Notes: a model not told the origin generated them from the sequence alone. Positions 1 through 7,832 are shown, counted from the first letter of the stretch. The stretch is 11,815 nucleotides of DNA from Paracoccaceae bacterium (GCA_003561595.1 PWWF01000100.1:1-11815), one strand, 5' to 3'. Translations and numbers: made by a program.

Positions 1-2167
1 CCATGGCGTCGGCGAAGTCTTCTTCGGCCATGGCAGGAGCAATGGTCGCTTCGGCGTGGTCGAGCGCGGTAAAAAGCGCGCGTTCCGCGTCGGTTTCGGC
101 AAGCTTCGGGTCCGGGCCGAAGGAGTATTCGACCCCGTCCCTGGCCTCGGCCTGTGTCAGGATGTTGTTGGCGCGCTTGAAGCCCTGCAGCAGGTTTTCC
201 CCGTCATCGGTTTTCAAGAAAGCGCTGAGCGCCTCGACGCGTTTGACCAGCAAGGTGAGGTCGTCGTTACCCGGCATGGCCAAGCAGGCGTCGATTACGT
301 CATGGCGGATGCCCTGCTCGCGGAGGTGGACTTTGAGGCGGTCGTGGAAGAAGGCCAAAATATCTGAACAAAAAGCGCTGATTGATCGAAAAGCTATTGC
401 TGCTTCCAAATGGTGATCGTTCAGTCTCAACTCCGAGTAGCGCTGCTCGTTCTTTGAAGGCAATGCGTAAAACTCACTTACCGTGTCGATCAGTGGCCAA
501 TCTTTCAGATCAAGAGCCTGTTCGTCCAAAAGCACATTTGCAGAAACTAGTATGTGGTCAAGGTGACCATCCACACCACGCTTAGGGTTGGGCGCTGAAT
601 AATATACGACATATTCATCAGACACTATATCGCTTAGAATGCGGATGTAGGGAAGCAGCATCACCTCACTTAGCTTTGCACTCGTGTCAGAGTGCAACAC
701 CAACCGAATAACCCCAAGCGCCGCCCGCCGCAGGGCATAGGGGTCTTTCGAGCCCGTGGGCTTCTCGTCAATCGCCCAGAACCCGGTCAGCGTGTCGATC
801 TTGTCGGCCAGCGCCACGGCGATCGAGACCGGCGCAGACGGCACGGAGTCCGATGGCCCGAGCGGCTGGTAATGCTCCACACAGGCGCGCGCCACGTCTT
901 CGGGCAAGCCCGCCGCCCGCGCATAGTAGCTGCCCATAAGCCCCTGCAATTCCGGGAACTCCCCCACCATTTCCGAGCGCAGATCAGCCTTGGCCACCCG
1001 CGCCGCCCGCTCGGCCAGATCCGGGTCAGCCCCCACCAGCGGCGCGATCTCGCGCGCCAGTGCGGCGATGCGCTCCACCCGGTCAGCCTGCGATCCGAGC
1101 TTGTTGTGGAATGTCACATTCGCGAGGCCAGCGCCCATTGCCTCCAATCCGCCCTCGCGGACCACGCGCAAATCGTTTTCCCAGAAAAACCTTGCATCCG
1201 ACAGCCTTGCCGCCAGAACCTTCTGGTTTCCGGCGAGGATCGTGGCCCCGTTATCTGCCGTTTCACGATTGGCGACTGTCACAAACCCGACAATCTGCCC
1301 GGATTTCGGGTCGCGCAGGGAAAAGAACTTCTGATGCTCTTTCATCGAAGTCTGCAAGACCTCGGGCGGCAGCCCCAGAAAGTCCTCGCCGATCCGCCCC
1401 ATCAGCACGACCGGCCATTCCACCAGCCCCGCCACCTCGGCCAGGAGGCCCTTGTCCTCGACCAGTTCCAGCCCGGCGGCAAAGGCCATCTGCCCGGCCT
1501 CATTCCAGATATGCGCCGCGCGTTCCTCTGGGTCCAGGATGACATGCGCGCGTTTCAGCCGGGCGGCGTAATCCTCGAACCCTGTCACGGAAAAGGGCGC
1601 AGGCGCCATGAACCGGTGCCCGCGGGTCACATCGCCTGCGACAATCCCGTCCACATCCAGCGGCACGATCTCGGCCCCGCCCTCATCCGACAGGATGCAC
1701 AGGATCGAATGCAGCGGGCGCACCCAGCGCAGGCTGCCAGAGCCCCAGCGCATGGATTTGGGCCAGGGAAAGCTGCGGATCACCCCCTCCAGCGCCTCGG
1801 CCACGATCTGCGCGGCGGGCCGCCCCTCGCGCACGAGTGTCGCGATATAGACCTGGCCCTTCCTGTCGTCGCGGACCTCCAGATCTTCCATCCGCAACCC
1901 GGTAGAGCGCAGGAACCCCTCAACCGCCTTTTCGGGCGCGCCGACCTTGGGGCCGCGCCGTTCCTCGCGCGTGGTGGGCGAGTGCGCTGACAGGCCCTGC
2001 ACTGCCAGTGTCAGCCGCCGGGGCGTGGCGAAGGCCTGCGCATGGGCATAGGTCAACCCGCCCTCGACCAGCGCATCGGTCATCCGCGCCTTGAGCGCGG
2101 CGCAGGCCGATGCCTGCATCCGCGCGGGGATTTCCTCGGAGAACAGCTCGATCAGCAGGTCAGGCAT
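1..2167 (-). CDS. glyS: Glycyl-tRNA synthetase beta subunit (3' end beyond window)
   Basis: Beta subunit of the bacterial alpha2beta2 glycyl-tRNA synthetase, which charges tRNA-Gly in the cytoplasm. The frame is open for 722 codons from an ATG at 2167 to the left edge, so the C-terminus is missing. The N-terminus (MPDLLIELFSEEIPARMQ) is the canonical GlyS start. Other hallmarks are FHNKLGS followed by an RIAALA helix (HD-like part), GEFPELQGLMGSYYA (about residue 390), ALADKIDTLTGFW and GSKDPYALRRAALG (about 470-483), and DDLTLLVKRVEAL further on. It lies 21 bp after the small membrane-protein gene and is the last visible gene of the glyQ operon; a GAGG lies just upstream of the start. Residues about 493-601 are an unusually long, low-G+C segment where I expect a loop of some 25-30 residues; the frame stays open through it. 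With the usual missing tail the protein would be near 780 residues, against about 690 typical. Family identity is very secure. Confidence 0.96.
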   Translation of the reverse strand, partial: MPDLLIELFSEEIPARMQASACAALKARMTDALVEGGLTYAHAQAFATPRRLTLAVQGLSAHSPTTREERRGPKVGAPEKAVEGFLRSTGLRMEDLEVRDDRKGQVYIATLVREGRPAAQIVAEALEGVIRSFPWPKSMRWGSGSLRWVRPLHSILCILSDEGGAEIVPLDVDGIVAGDVTRGHRFMAPAPFSVTGFEDYAARLKRAHVILDPEERAAHIWNEAGQMAFAAGLELVEDKGLLAEVAGLVEWPVVLMGRIGEDFLGLPPEVLQTSMKEHQKFFSLRDPKSGQIVGFVTVANRETADNGATILAGNQKVLAARLSDARFFWENDLRVVREGGLEAMGAGLANVTFHNKLGSQADRVERIAALAREIAPLVGADPDLAERAARVAKADLRSEMVGEFPELQGLMGSYYARAAGLPEDVARACVEHYQPLGPSDSVPSAPVSIAVALADKIDTLTGFWAIDEKPTGSKDPYALRRAALGVIRLVLHSDTSAKLSEVMLLPYIRILSDIVSDEYVVYYSAPNPKRGVDGHLDHILVSANVLLDEQALDLKDWPLIDTVSEFYALPSKNEQRYSELRLNDHHLEAAIAFRSISAFCSDILAFFHDRLKVHLREQGIRHDVIDACLAMPGNDDLTLLVKRVEALSAFLKTDDGENLLQGFKRANNILTQAEARDGVEYSFGPDPKLAETDAERALFTALDHAEATIAPAMAEEDFADAM
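361..703 (-). other. Low-G+C in-frame insert within glyS
   Basis: My hand count gives about 46% G+C for 361-720, against 68% for 721-780 and 62% for 301-360. The translated stretch, about GlyS residues 489-602, uses codons such as ATA, TTA-class Leu, AAA and TAT that are rare in the flanking gene. It separates the conserved helix ending GVIRLVL from the conserved helix starting DILAFFHDRLKV. I read each codon and found no stop or frameshift. It has no motif I recognise. It could be an acquired sequence or a fast-evolving lineage-specific loop. Confidence 0.7.
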
Positions 2168-2188
2168 GGGGCCTCGGGTGTCAGGGTT

Positions 2189-2689
2189 TCAGTCGTCTGG
2201 GGGTGAGGGGCAGCCCGGCGGCACCGGATCACCGTCAAAATGCGCCGTGCCGCAGGGGTTTATCTGTTGCCAGGCATAGCCGCGCCCGTCCATCAGGACC
2301 ACCACGCGGTCAATGCCATAGGCCAGATGCGACACGCCCATCACGGCTGTAGCGCGCCCATCGCCCAGCGCCTCGGTCAGTGCGCCGGCATCGAAACAGT
2401 CGAACCAGCCGGGCGCGACCAGCGGTGTGGGGTCCGGATAGGGGGTGAATTGGGCCGGGTCGGCATCAATCTCGAAACAGGCGCGGTAGCGGATGGGGGA
2501 ACTGGTCGAGTCGATGCCCTGAAAATCACGCACCGGGAACTCTTGCGGTGCTGCAGCGGCCAGCGGCGTCAACGGCACGCTGTCCTGTTCGGGCAGCCGA
2601 TCATAAAGCGCATAGACCTGCATATACCAGACCCCGGCCCCCGCCAGCACGGTCGCGCCCAGAAGCAGAATGACCAGCATCCGCCCCAT
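2189..2689 (-). CDS. Small membrane-anchored protein between glyQ and glyS (DUF6446-like)
   Basis: A 166-residue protein of unknown function. It begins [12 protein letters not shown], giving one N-terminal transmembrane or signal-anchor helix (about residues 4-22), followed by a periplasmic-type domain with four cysteines (in ACFE, DCFD, NPCG and PGCP) that could form disulfides. From memory it matches the Rhodobacterales family DUF6446 often found in the glyQ-glyS operon; this is not checked. The start at 2689 is chosen over an in-frame ATG at 2737 because its A is shared with the glyQ stop (TGATG), the usual sign of translational coupling, and because the longer form would put charged residues and cysteine before the helix and overlap glyQ by 49 bp. 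glyS follows 21 bp downstream, so it should be made together with the synthetase subunits, though nothing in its sequence ties it to tRNA charging. Confidence 0.85.
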   Translation of the reverse strand: MGRMLVILLLGATVLAGAGVWYMQVYALYDRLPEQDSVPLTPLAAAAPQEFPVRDFQGIDSTSSPIRYRACFEIDADPAQFTPYPDPTPLVAPGWFDCFDAGALTEALGDGRATAVMGVSHLAYGIDRVVVLMDGRGYAWQQINPCGTAHFDGDPVPPGCPSPPDD

Positions 2690-3633
2690 CAGGCCAGCGC
2701 CCCCCCGGCTTCTGTCTGGACAAAGGCATCGGCGCAAAGTTTCGCCAGCGCGCGCACCCGCCCGATATAGGCCTGCCGTTCAGTGACCGAGATCACGCCC
2801 CGCGCATCCAGCAGGTTGAAGATATGGCTGGCCTTGATGCATTGGTCATAGGCCGGGTGCGCCATGATATTGGGGCGGCTTCCAAGTGCCGGATCAGCGG
2901 CATCGAACCCCAGCAGGCGGGCGCATTCGGCCTCTGCCTTGCGGAAATCCTCGAACAGTTTTTCCGTGTCGGCGGCGTGGAAATTGTGGCGCGAATATTC
3001 CTGTTCGGTCTGGCGGAACACATCGCCATAGCTGAGCGGGATGCGCGCATCGGGGCGGTTGAAGGGCATGTCCATCACATGATCCACGCCCAGCACATAC
3101 ATGGCCAGACGTTCCAGCCCATAGGTCAGCTCGCCCGAAACGGGGTGGCAATCATGCCCACCAACCTGTTGAAAATACGTGAATTGCGACACTTCCATCC
3201 CGTCGCACCAGACCTCCCACCCCAGGCCCCAGGCGCCAAGGGTGGGGGATTCCCAGTCATCCTCGACAAAGCGGATGTCATGCAGGCTGTCATCAATGCC
3301 GATGGCGCGCAGGCTGCCCAGATACAGGTCCTGCAGATCGGCGGGCGAGGGTTTGATGATCACCTGATACTGGTAATAGTGTTGCAGCCGGTTGGGGTTT
3401 TCGCCATAGCGCCCGTCGGTCGGGCGGCGCGAGGGCTGGATATAGGCCGCGGCCCAGGCGCGGGTGCCCAGTGCGCGCAGCGTGGTGGCCGGGTGAAAGG
3501 TGCCCGCGCCCACTTCCATGTCATAGGGTTGCAGCACCGCGCAGCCCTGCTGCGCCCAATAGTCCTGCATCCGCAACAGGATATCCTGAAAGCACTGTGG
3601 CTTTTGTGATCGGTTATCTGGGCTTGCAGGCAT
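2689..3633 (-). CDS. glyQ: Glycyl-tRNA synthetase alpha subunit
   Basis: The catalytic alpha subunit (class II aminoacyl-tRNA synthetase fold) that activates glycine with ATP and works with GlyS. At 314 residues it is of normal length. The N-terminal [12 protein letters not shown] leads into [16 protein letters not shown] (residues about 35-50), then [20 protein letters not shown] (67-86), the motif-2-like strand [10 protein letters not shown] (150-159) and motif 3 [17 protein letters not shown] (167-183). The ATG at 3633 is preceded by AAGAGG with 5 bases between, a good ribosome-binding site. It is the first gene of the glyQ / membrane protein / glyS operon, and its stop overlaps the next start. 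A candidate promoter lies at 3677-3705. No T-box-like leader is evident in the short untranslated region. Assignment is very secure. Confidence 0.97.
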   Translation of the reverse strand: MPASPDNRSQKPQCFQDILLRMQDYWAQQGCAVLQPYDMEVGAGTFHPATTLRALGTRAWAAAYIQPSRRPTDGRYGENPNRLQHYYQYQVIIKPSPADLQDLYLGSLRAIGIDDSLHDIRFVEDDWESPTLGAWGLGWEVWCDGMEVSQFTYFQQVGGHDCHPVSGELTYGLERLAMYVLGVDHVMDMPFNRPDARIPLSYGDVFRQTEQEYSRHNFHAADTEKLFEDFRKAEAECARLLGFDAADPALGSRPNIMAHPAYDQCIKASHIFNLLDARGVISVTERQAYIGRVRALAKLCADAFVQTEAGGALA

Positions 3634-3676
3634 TGTCGCCTCTTGTCATGCGTGCGGTTTTTCATAATGCTGCGCT

Positions 3677-3705
3677 TCCATAGGCAAGGCTTCTCCGGGG
3701 GTCAA
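3677..3705 (-). promoter_or_regulatory. Candidate sigma-70 promoter of the glyQ operon
   Basis: On the minus strand, TTGACC (3705-3700) is separated by 17 bp from TATGGA (3682-3677). The -35 is a 5/6 match and the -10 only partial. Transcription would start near 3670, leaving a leader of about 36 bases before glyQ. Spacing is ideal, but the weak -10 keeps this tentative. Confidence 0.4.
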
Positions 3706-3719
3706 CGGGATAACCCGGA
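3694..3719. repeat. Inverted repeat in the glyQ / SPOR-protein divergent region
   Basis: TCCGGG (3694-3699) and CCCGGA (3714-3719) are perfect inverted arms around 14 bp, and the inner CGGG-ATAA-CCCG (3707-3718) forms a second small dyad. The element overlaps the putative glyQ -35 and lies 50-75 bp before the plus-strand gene, so it could be an operator. In G+C-rich DNA arms this short also arise by chance. Confidence 0.25.
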
Positions 3720-3752
3720 TGCGCGATGTCGCGTCAGCCAACAGGGTCAGTT

Positions 3753-3759
3753 GAGAGGA
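3753..3759 (+). promoter_or_regulatory. Ribosome-binding site fixing the start of the SPOR/protease-fold gene
   Basis: GAGAGGA lies 9 bases before the ATG at 3769. The open frame extends 42 codons further upstream to 3643, but only the 3769 start has a Shine-Dalgarno sequence and places a signal peptide at the N-terminus. A GTG at 3763 is a possible alternative that would add two residues. Confidence 0.7.
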
Positions 3760-3768
3760 ATAGTGGTC

Positions 3769-5526
3769 ATGCGGCATGTGTTCAGTCGGGCGGGGGCGAT
3801 TGCGGTCGCGATATGGTGTGCTTTTGCGCTGCCTGCCACCGCGCAGCAGCGCTGGGTGCAGATCGAGGCGCAGCGCGATCTGGAAACCGCACTGGAACGG
3901 GCCGAGATCCTTGAAAACCGGCTGGGCACATTGCAGGGGTTCCAACTGCCAAGCGGCTGGTATGCGCTGAGCATCGGCCCCTATGAGACCGAGGCCGATG
4001 CCTTCAGCGTGCGGCGTCAATTGCGCGCCGAAGGGGCGATCCCGGCGGATGCCTTTATCAGCACCGGGTCAGATTACGGCACCCAGGTCTTTCCGCTTTC
4101 CGGGGCCGCGGCCGCACCGATCGAGCCCGAGCCCATTGATGATGAGGGCCTGGCCGAGGTTGACATCCCCGAGTCCGAGCCTGAACCCACGCCCGAACCC
4201 GAAGAAACCCGCGCCGAGGCGCAAGCCTCCGAGCGGCAACTGACCCGCGATGAGCGCGCCGATCTGCAGACGGCGCTGCAATGGTTCGGCTATTACACCA
4301 TGGCGATTGACGCCGCCTTTGGCCCCGGCACCCGCCGGTCCATGTCCGCCTGGCAGGAAGATCAGGGGCATGAGCCAACGGGCGTTCTGACAACACGCCA
4401 GCGCGCCGAATTGCTGGACAGCTACGCGGGCGAACTCGCCGCGCTGGGGATGCAGACCATCGAGGACACGGATGCGGGCATTCGTATCGACCTGCCCATG
4501 GCCATGGTGGAGTTTGATCGCCATGAGACCCCTTTCGCGCATTACTCCGAGCGTGACGAGTCTGGTGTGCAGGTGCTGCTGATCTCTCAGGAAGGCACGC
4601 AATCCACGCTGTTCGGCCTGTATGAGATCATGCAGACCCTGGAAATCGTGCCACTGGAAGGGGATCGCGAGCGGCGGCAGAACTCTTTCGTGCTGACCGG
4701 CCAGAGCGATGATCTGCGCTCGCATACTGTGGCGCAATATGGCAACGGGGCCGTCAAGGGCTGGACCCTGATCTGGACGCCCGACCGCGATGAGCAGATG
4801 GAACGCGTCCTGCCGATGATGGAGGCCAGCTTTGCCACCATGTCCGGCGCCCTGCCCGCCAGCGCGGGGCTGGCCAGCACCGTGTCGCGCAATGACCTGA
4901 TGTCGGGTCTGTCCGTGCGCCGCCCCGATTTCTCGCGCTCGGGCTTCTATATCGACGCAACGGGATCGGTGCTGACCTCGGCCTCGGCGGTGGCTGAGTG
5001 CGGGCGCGTCACGATTGACGAGGCCTATAACGCCCGCGTCGTCGCCCGTGACGATGCGCTTGGGATCGCCGTGCTGGAGCCGGAAACCCCGCTGGTGCCG
5101 CTGGCCTTTGCGCAGTTCAATGACCGCGATGCACCCATGGGGGCAGAGATCACGATTTCCGGTTTCTCCTATTCCGACGTGATGTTGCAGCCGGTGCTGA
5201 CCTTCGGTCAGGTCGAGGATGTGCGCGGCCTGTCGGGCGAAGAGGGCGTGCTGCGCCTGAACGCCGATATTCGCGAGGGCGATCTGGGTGGCCCGGTATT
5301 CGGGCCGAACGGGGCGGTGATCGGGCTGCTGACCGGACAGCCGCAGAATAGCGGGCGGCAATTGCCCGAAGGGGTGAATTTCGCCGTCGATTCGCGCGCG
5401 ATCCTCGAATTTCTGAACGGGGCCAATGTGTCAGGCGCCACCCTGCGCGAGGATGTTGTCGTGCCCGCCAGCACATTGACGCGCGTGGCCCCGGACCTGA
5501 CCGTGCTGGTGTCGTGCTGGAACTGA
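3769..5526 (+). CDS. Secreted SPOR / peptidoglycan-binding / trypsin-fold protein, probable pseudoprotease
   Basis: A 585-residue exported protein. Residues 1-25 are a signal peptide (hydrophobic core 8-21, cleavage after ATA before QQ). Residues about 28-103 resemble a SPOR domain (GWYALSIGPY, then paired helices EADAFSVRRQLRAEG), which binds denuded peptidoglycan glycan strands. A Pro/Glu-rich linker follows (about 112-155). Residues about 160-220 are a PG_binding_1-like domain (LQWFGYYTMAIDAAFGPGTR). A middle region (225-380) I cannot name. The C-terminal 390-570 has the layout of a trypsin-like S1/HtrA protease (GSVLTSAS..C, ARVVARD, GDLGGPVF), but the catalytic positions read Ser406, Gly432 and Leu506 instead of His, Asp and Ser. 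It is likely a periplasmic cell-wall-associated scaffold or binding protein rather than an active protease. It stands alone on the plus strand, divergent from glyQ. Domain calls are by eye; SPOR is less certain than the other two. Confidence 0.85.
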   Translation: MRHVFSRAGAIAVAIWCAFALPATAQQRWVQIEAQRDLETALERAEILENRLGTLQGFQLPSGWYALSIGPYETEADAFSVRRQLRAEGAIPADAFISTGSDYGTQVFPLSGAAAAPIEPEPIDDEGLAEVDIPESEPEPTPEPEETRAEAQASERQLTRDERADLQTALQWFGYYTMAIDAAFGPGTRRSMSAWQEDQGHEPTGVLTTRQRAELLDSYAGELAALGMQTIEDTDAGIRIDLPMAMVEFDRHETPFAHYSERDESGVQVLLISQEGTQSTLFGLYEIMQTLEIVPLEGDRERRQNSFVLTGQSDDLRSHTVAQYGNGAVKGWTLIWTPDRDEQMERVLPMMEASFATMSGALPASAGLASTVSRNDLMSGLSVRRPDFSRSGFYIDATGSVLTSASAVAECGRVTIDEAYNARVVARDDALGIAVLEPETPLVPLAFAQFNDRDAPMGAEITISGFSYSDVMLQPVLTFGQVEDVRGLSGEEGVLRLNADIREGDLGGPVFGPNGAVIGLLTGQPQNSGRQLPEGVNFAVDSRAILEFLNGANVSGATLREDVVVPASTLTRVAPDLTVLVSCWN

Positions 5527-5538
5527 GGGCTGGCCCCG

Positions 5539-6279
5539 TCAGTCCCGCGCGAAATGGCGGGTGAAATTGGCCAGGATTCGGCCTGACAGGTCGGTCTGCA
5601 CATCAGCGCAGCGGGCGATCAGGCCCTCTGCCTCATCCGGGTGGAAATACCCCTTTTCGCGGTAGACGCGGATGCGCAGCGCGAAACTGTCGCCATCGGC
5701 TTCGGGATGGAACTGGGTGGCATAGACCCGGTCGCCATAGCGCAGCATCTGGATCGGGCAGCGCGCCCCTTCCAGCAGATGCGTGGCGCCCTGTGGCAAG
5801 GCATCCAGCGCCTCTTTATGGCCGACAAGCGCGGTGATCTGCTCGGGCAGCCCTGCCAGCAGCGGGTCATCCGCGCTTTCAGGGCGGCGGGTGCAGGTGA
5901 TGGGGCCGATCGCCTCGCCATGAAACGCCTTGGACACGGGCGCGCCCAGATGGCGGCCCAGAATGCCGATCCCGTAGCAGCAGCCCAGAAAGGGCGTGGC
6001 GCTGTCCACGATACGCGGCATCAGGCGCAGCACCTGATCCTCGATCCGGGCCTCTGCGGGGGTCTTGATCTCGGGCGGGTCGCTCACGCAGCCTGGCCCG
6101 CCGCCCACGATCACGCCGGAATAGGCCGACAGATCCAACCCCTCGGGCAGGCTGACCTGATCCAGCCGCACGCGCTCTGCCTGAGTGTCATCCAGTTCCG
6201 CACGGCGCAGGATGGCGTGGTATTCCTCATCCGCGGCCTCAGTCTCGGGGCGCAGTTGCAGGATCAGGAATGGTTTCAT
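5539..6279 (-). CDS. Class I glutamine amidotransferase (GMP-synthase-like)
   Basis: A 246-residue stand-alone class I glutamine amidotransferase, the type that hydrolyses glutamine through a Cys-His-Glu triad. The visible features are GVIVGGGPG (residues 55-63, oxyanion region), the nucleophile elbow FLGCCYGIGIL (98-107, Cys101), and TQFHPEAD (188-195, His191 and Glu193). GHKEAL (153-158) is typical of GuaA-like members. The family norm GHQ/GMQ after the nucleophile is GIG here. No synthetase domain is attached, so the acceptor substrate is unknown; relatives are usually annotated simply as glutamine amidotransferase, and some act on gamma-glutamyl compounds. The gene is 71 bp downstream of trkH on the same strand, with a G-rich stretch before its ATG, and it converges on the plus-strand gene with 12 bp between stops. 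No specific gene symbol is justified. Confidence 0.88.
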   Translation of the reverse strand: MKPFLILQLRPETEAADEEYHAILRRAELDDTQAERVRLDQVSLPEGLDLSAYSGVIVGGGPGCVSDPPEIKTPAEARIEDQVLRLMPRIVDSATPFLGCCYGIGILGRHLGAPVSKAFHGEAIGPITCTRRPESADDPLLAGLPEQITALVGHKEALDALPQGATHLLEGARCPIQMLRYGDRVYATQFHPEADGDSFALRIRVYREKGYFHPDEAEGLIARCADVQTDLSGRILANFTRHFARD

Positions 6280-6350
6280 CGGCAGGCCCCCGGTTGGTCA
6301 TCCGTCCAGTTACGCACGCCCTGCCCCGCGCGCAACCCGTGACTGCCGCA

Positions 6351-7799
6351 TCAATCGCGCCAGAAACGGGGCAGAACCAGCACCAGAACGGTCAAAATCT
6401 CCAACCGGCCCAGATACATGCCAAGGATCATCAGCCATTTCACTATTGTCGGAAACCCGTCCACGGCCCCGCTCTCGCCCACCTCGGGGCCGAAGACCGG
6501 AACGACATTGCAAATCGCGGTCCAGGCGGCGGTAATCGCCGTGCGCATTTCCAGCCCGGCAAGGGACAGCGACAGCGCCAGGGCCATGAAGCTGGCGACA
6601 AACAGCGTGAACATCACGATGACAGAGGAAATCACGTCATCTTCCAGCCGCTTGCCGCCCAGTTGCAATTGCGTGACCTGATTGGGGCGGCGCAGGCGCT
6701 GCATCTGGCCGCGAATGGCCTCGAACAGCACAAGGTAGCGGAAAATCTTGAGCGAACAGCCGGTCGAGGCCGTGCACGCCCCGATGAACCCCACCAGCAC
6801 GACCACAAGCAGCGGGAAATCCCCCCAGGCGGAGACATCCTCGCTGCTGTAGCCAGTGCCGGTGAATAGCGTGATCACATTGAACAGCGTCCCGCGCAGG
6901 ATATCGAGGAACCCGGCCTCGCTGGTGGCCATGCGGTACAGGATCACTGCCAAAACGGCATAGGTGCTCCAGCGCAGAAAGGCGCGCACCTGCACATCGC
7001 GCAGCACCGCCTGCCACGACCCGCCCAGAAGCTGGATGAAACGGATAAAGGGCAGCCCCGCCAGCACCATGAACAGCACCGAGACATATTCCAGCGGCCC
7101 GACAAACGCCGCAAAGGATTGATCCGTCGTGGAAAAGCCGCCCGTCGCAATGGTTGTCATCGCGTGGTTGACCGCGTCGAACCCGCCCATGCCAAAGGCC
7201 ATATAGGCCATCGTGGCCGCCAGCGTCAGGCCGATATAGACCTGCAGCAACCCCGATGAGATATCATAGACGCGGGGCAGCACCTTGCCCATGGTGTCGA
7301 ACGCTTCGGACTGGAAATGCTGCATACCCCCCACGCGCAGCGCGGGCAGGAACACCAGCGCGACAATCACGATCCCGAGCCCGCCCAGCCATTGCAGCAT
7401 GGACCGCCATAAAAGCACCCCGCGCGGCAGGTCATCGAGGCCGGTAAAGACTGTGGTGCCTGTGGTGGTCATGCCGGACATGGCCTCGAAATAGGCGTGC
7501 GTGATGCCCGCTTGCGGCGCGCCCAGCATGAAGGGCAGCGCGCCCAGCGCGGGCAGCACGGCCCAGAGGCTGGCCGTCAGCAGAAAGGATTGCCTCCGCG
7601 TCAGCCCCTCTGACATTGCATCACGGGTCGAGGCCGCCGCAACCCCGCTGATCAGGCAGATCACGAAACTCGCGGCCGCAAAGGCCGTCCAGTTGCCATT
7701 GCCCGCGCGCCAGTCCACGACCATCGGCCCCAGCATGAGCACGCCCATGGCCAGCCCCAACAGAGCGATCAGGTGAAAGACGGGGCGCACGTCAAGCAT
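6351..7799 (-). CDS. trkH: TrkH-family potassium uptake membrane protein with altered fourth filter
   Basis: A 482-residue inner-membrane protein of the Trk/Ktr/HKT superfamily, the K+-translocating subunit that normally works with the cytoplasmic NAD-binding regulator TrkA (not in this window). Four M1-P-M2 repeats can be followed by their filter segments: TTTGTT (111-116), IATGGFST (217-224), FTGTGYSS (312-319) and CNVVPVFGPEVG (430-441). GACTASTGCSLKIFR (340-354) is the intramembrane loop after the third pore, in the TGCS form I associate with alphaproteobacterial members. In the fourth filter, the Asn-Val-Gly-Pro expected from the family reads Asn431-Val-Val433-Pro434. I checked the codons (AAT GTC GTT CCG). 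The C-terminal GRLEILTVLVL is family-typical. The gene follows the sugar kinase by 33 bp and may share its transcript. Family assignment is secure; transport activity is not. Confidence 0.93.
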   Translation of the reverse strand: MLDVRPVFHLIALLGLAMGVLMLGPMVVDWRAGNGNWTAFAAASFVICLISGVAAASTRDAMSEGLTRRQSFLLTASLWAVLPALGALPFMLGAPQAGITHAYFEAMSGMTTTGTTVFTGLDDLPRGVLLWRSMLQWLGGLGIVIVALVFLPALRVGGMQHFQSEAFDTMGKVLPRVYDISSGLLQVYIGLTLAATMAYMAFGMGGFDAVNHAMTTIATGGFSTTDQSFAAFVGPLEYVSVLFMVLAGLPFIRFIQLLGGSWQAVLRDVQVRAFLRWSTYAVLAVILYRMATSEAGFLDILRGTLFNVITLFTGTGYSSEDVSAWGDFPLLVVVLVGFIGACTASTGCSLKIFRYLVLFEAIRGQMQRLRRPNQVTQLQLGGKRLEDDVISSVIVMFTLFVASFMALALSLSLAGLEMRTAITAAWTAICNVVPVFGPEVGESGAVDGFPTIVKWLMILGMYLGRLEILTVLVLVLPRFWRD

Positions 7800-7832
7800 G
7801 GATCGCAGCCTTTGCCCGACGCAACCGGCCTG

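Noticed and set aside
361..703. Possible frameshift, pseudogene or insertion sequence interrupting glyS
   Set aside because: Codon-by-codon reading shows a continuous frame joining both conserved halves; no terminal inverted repeats, target duplication or transposase sequence.
692..1990. 432-codon plus-strand open frame
   Set aside because: Lies antisense to glyS, has no recognisable domain and an Arg/His/Pro-rich composition typical of shadow frames in G+C-rich DNA.
2690..2737. Upstream ATG at 2737 as start of the small membrane protein
   Set aside because: It would overlap glyQ by 49 bp and put a polar, cysteine-containing stretch before the membrane helix; the TGATG overlap start fits better.
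3643..3668. TTGTCA ... CATAAT as promoter of the plus-strand gene
   Set aside because: Both hexamers look good but are only 14 bp apart, too short for sigma-70; no better plus-strand pair was found in the gap.
4069..5361. 430-codon minus-strand open frame
   Set aside because: Antisense to the SPOR/protease-fold gene, whose codon pattern and domains are convincing; the antisense product is His/Gly/Arg-rich with no motif.
5527..5538. Bidirectional terminator between the convergent genes
   Set aside because: Only 12 bp separate the stops and no hairpin with a T-run is visible there or just inside either gene end.
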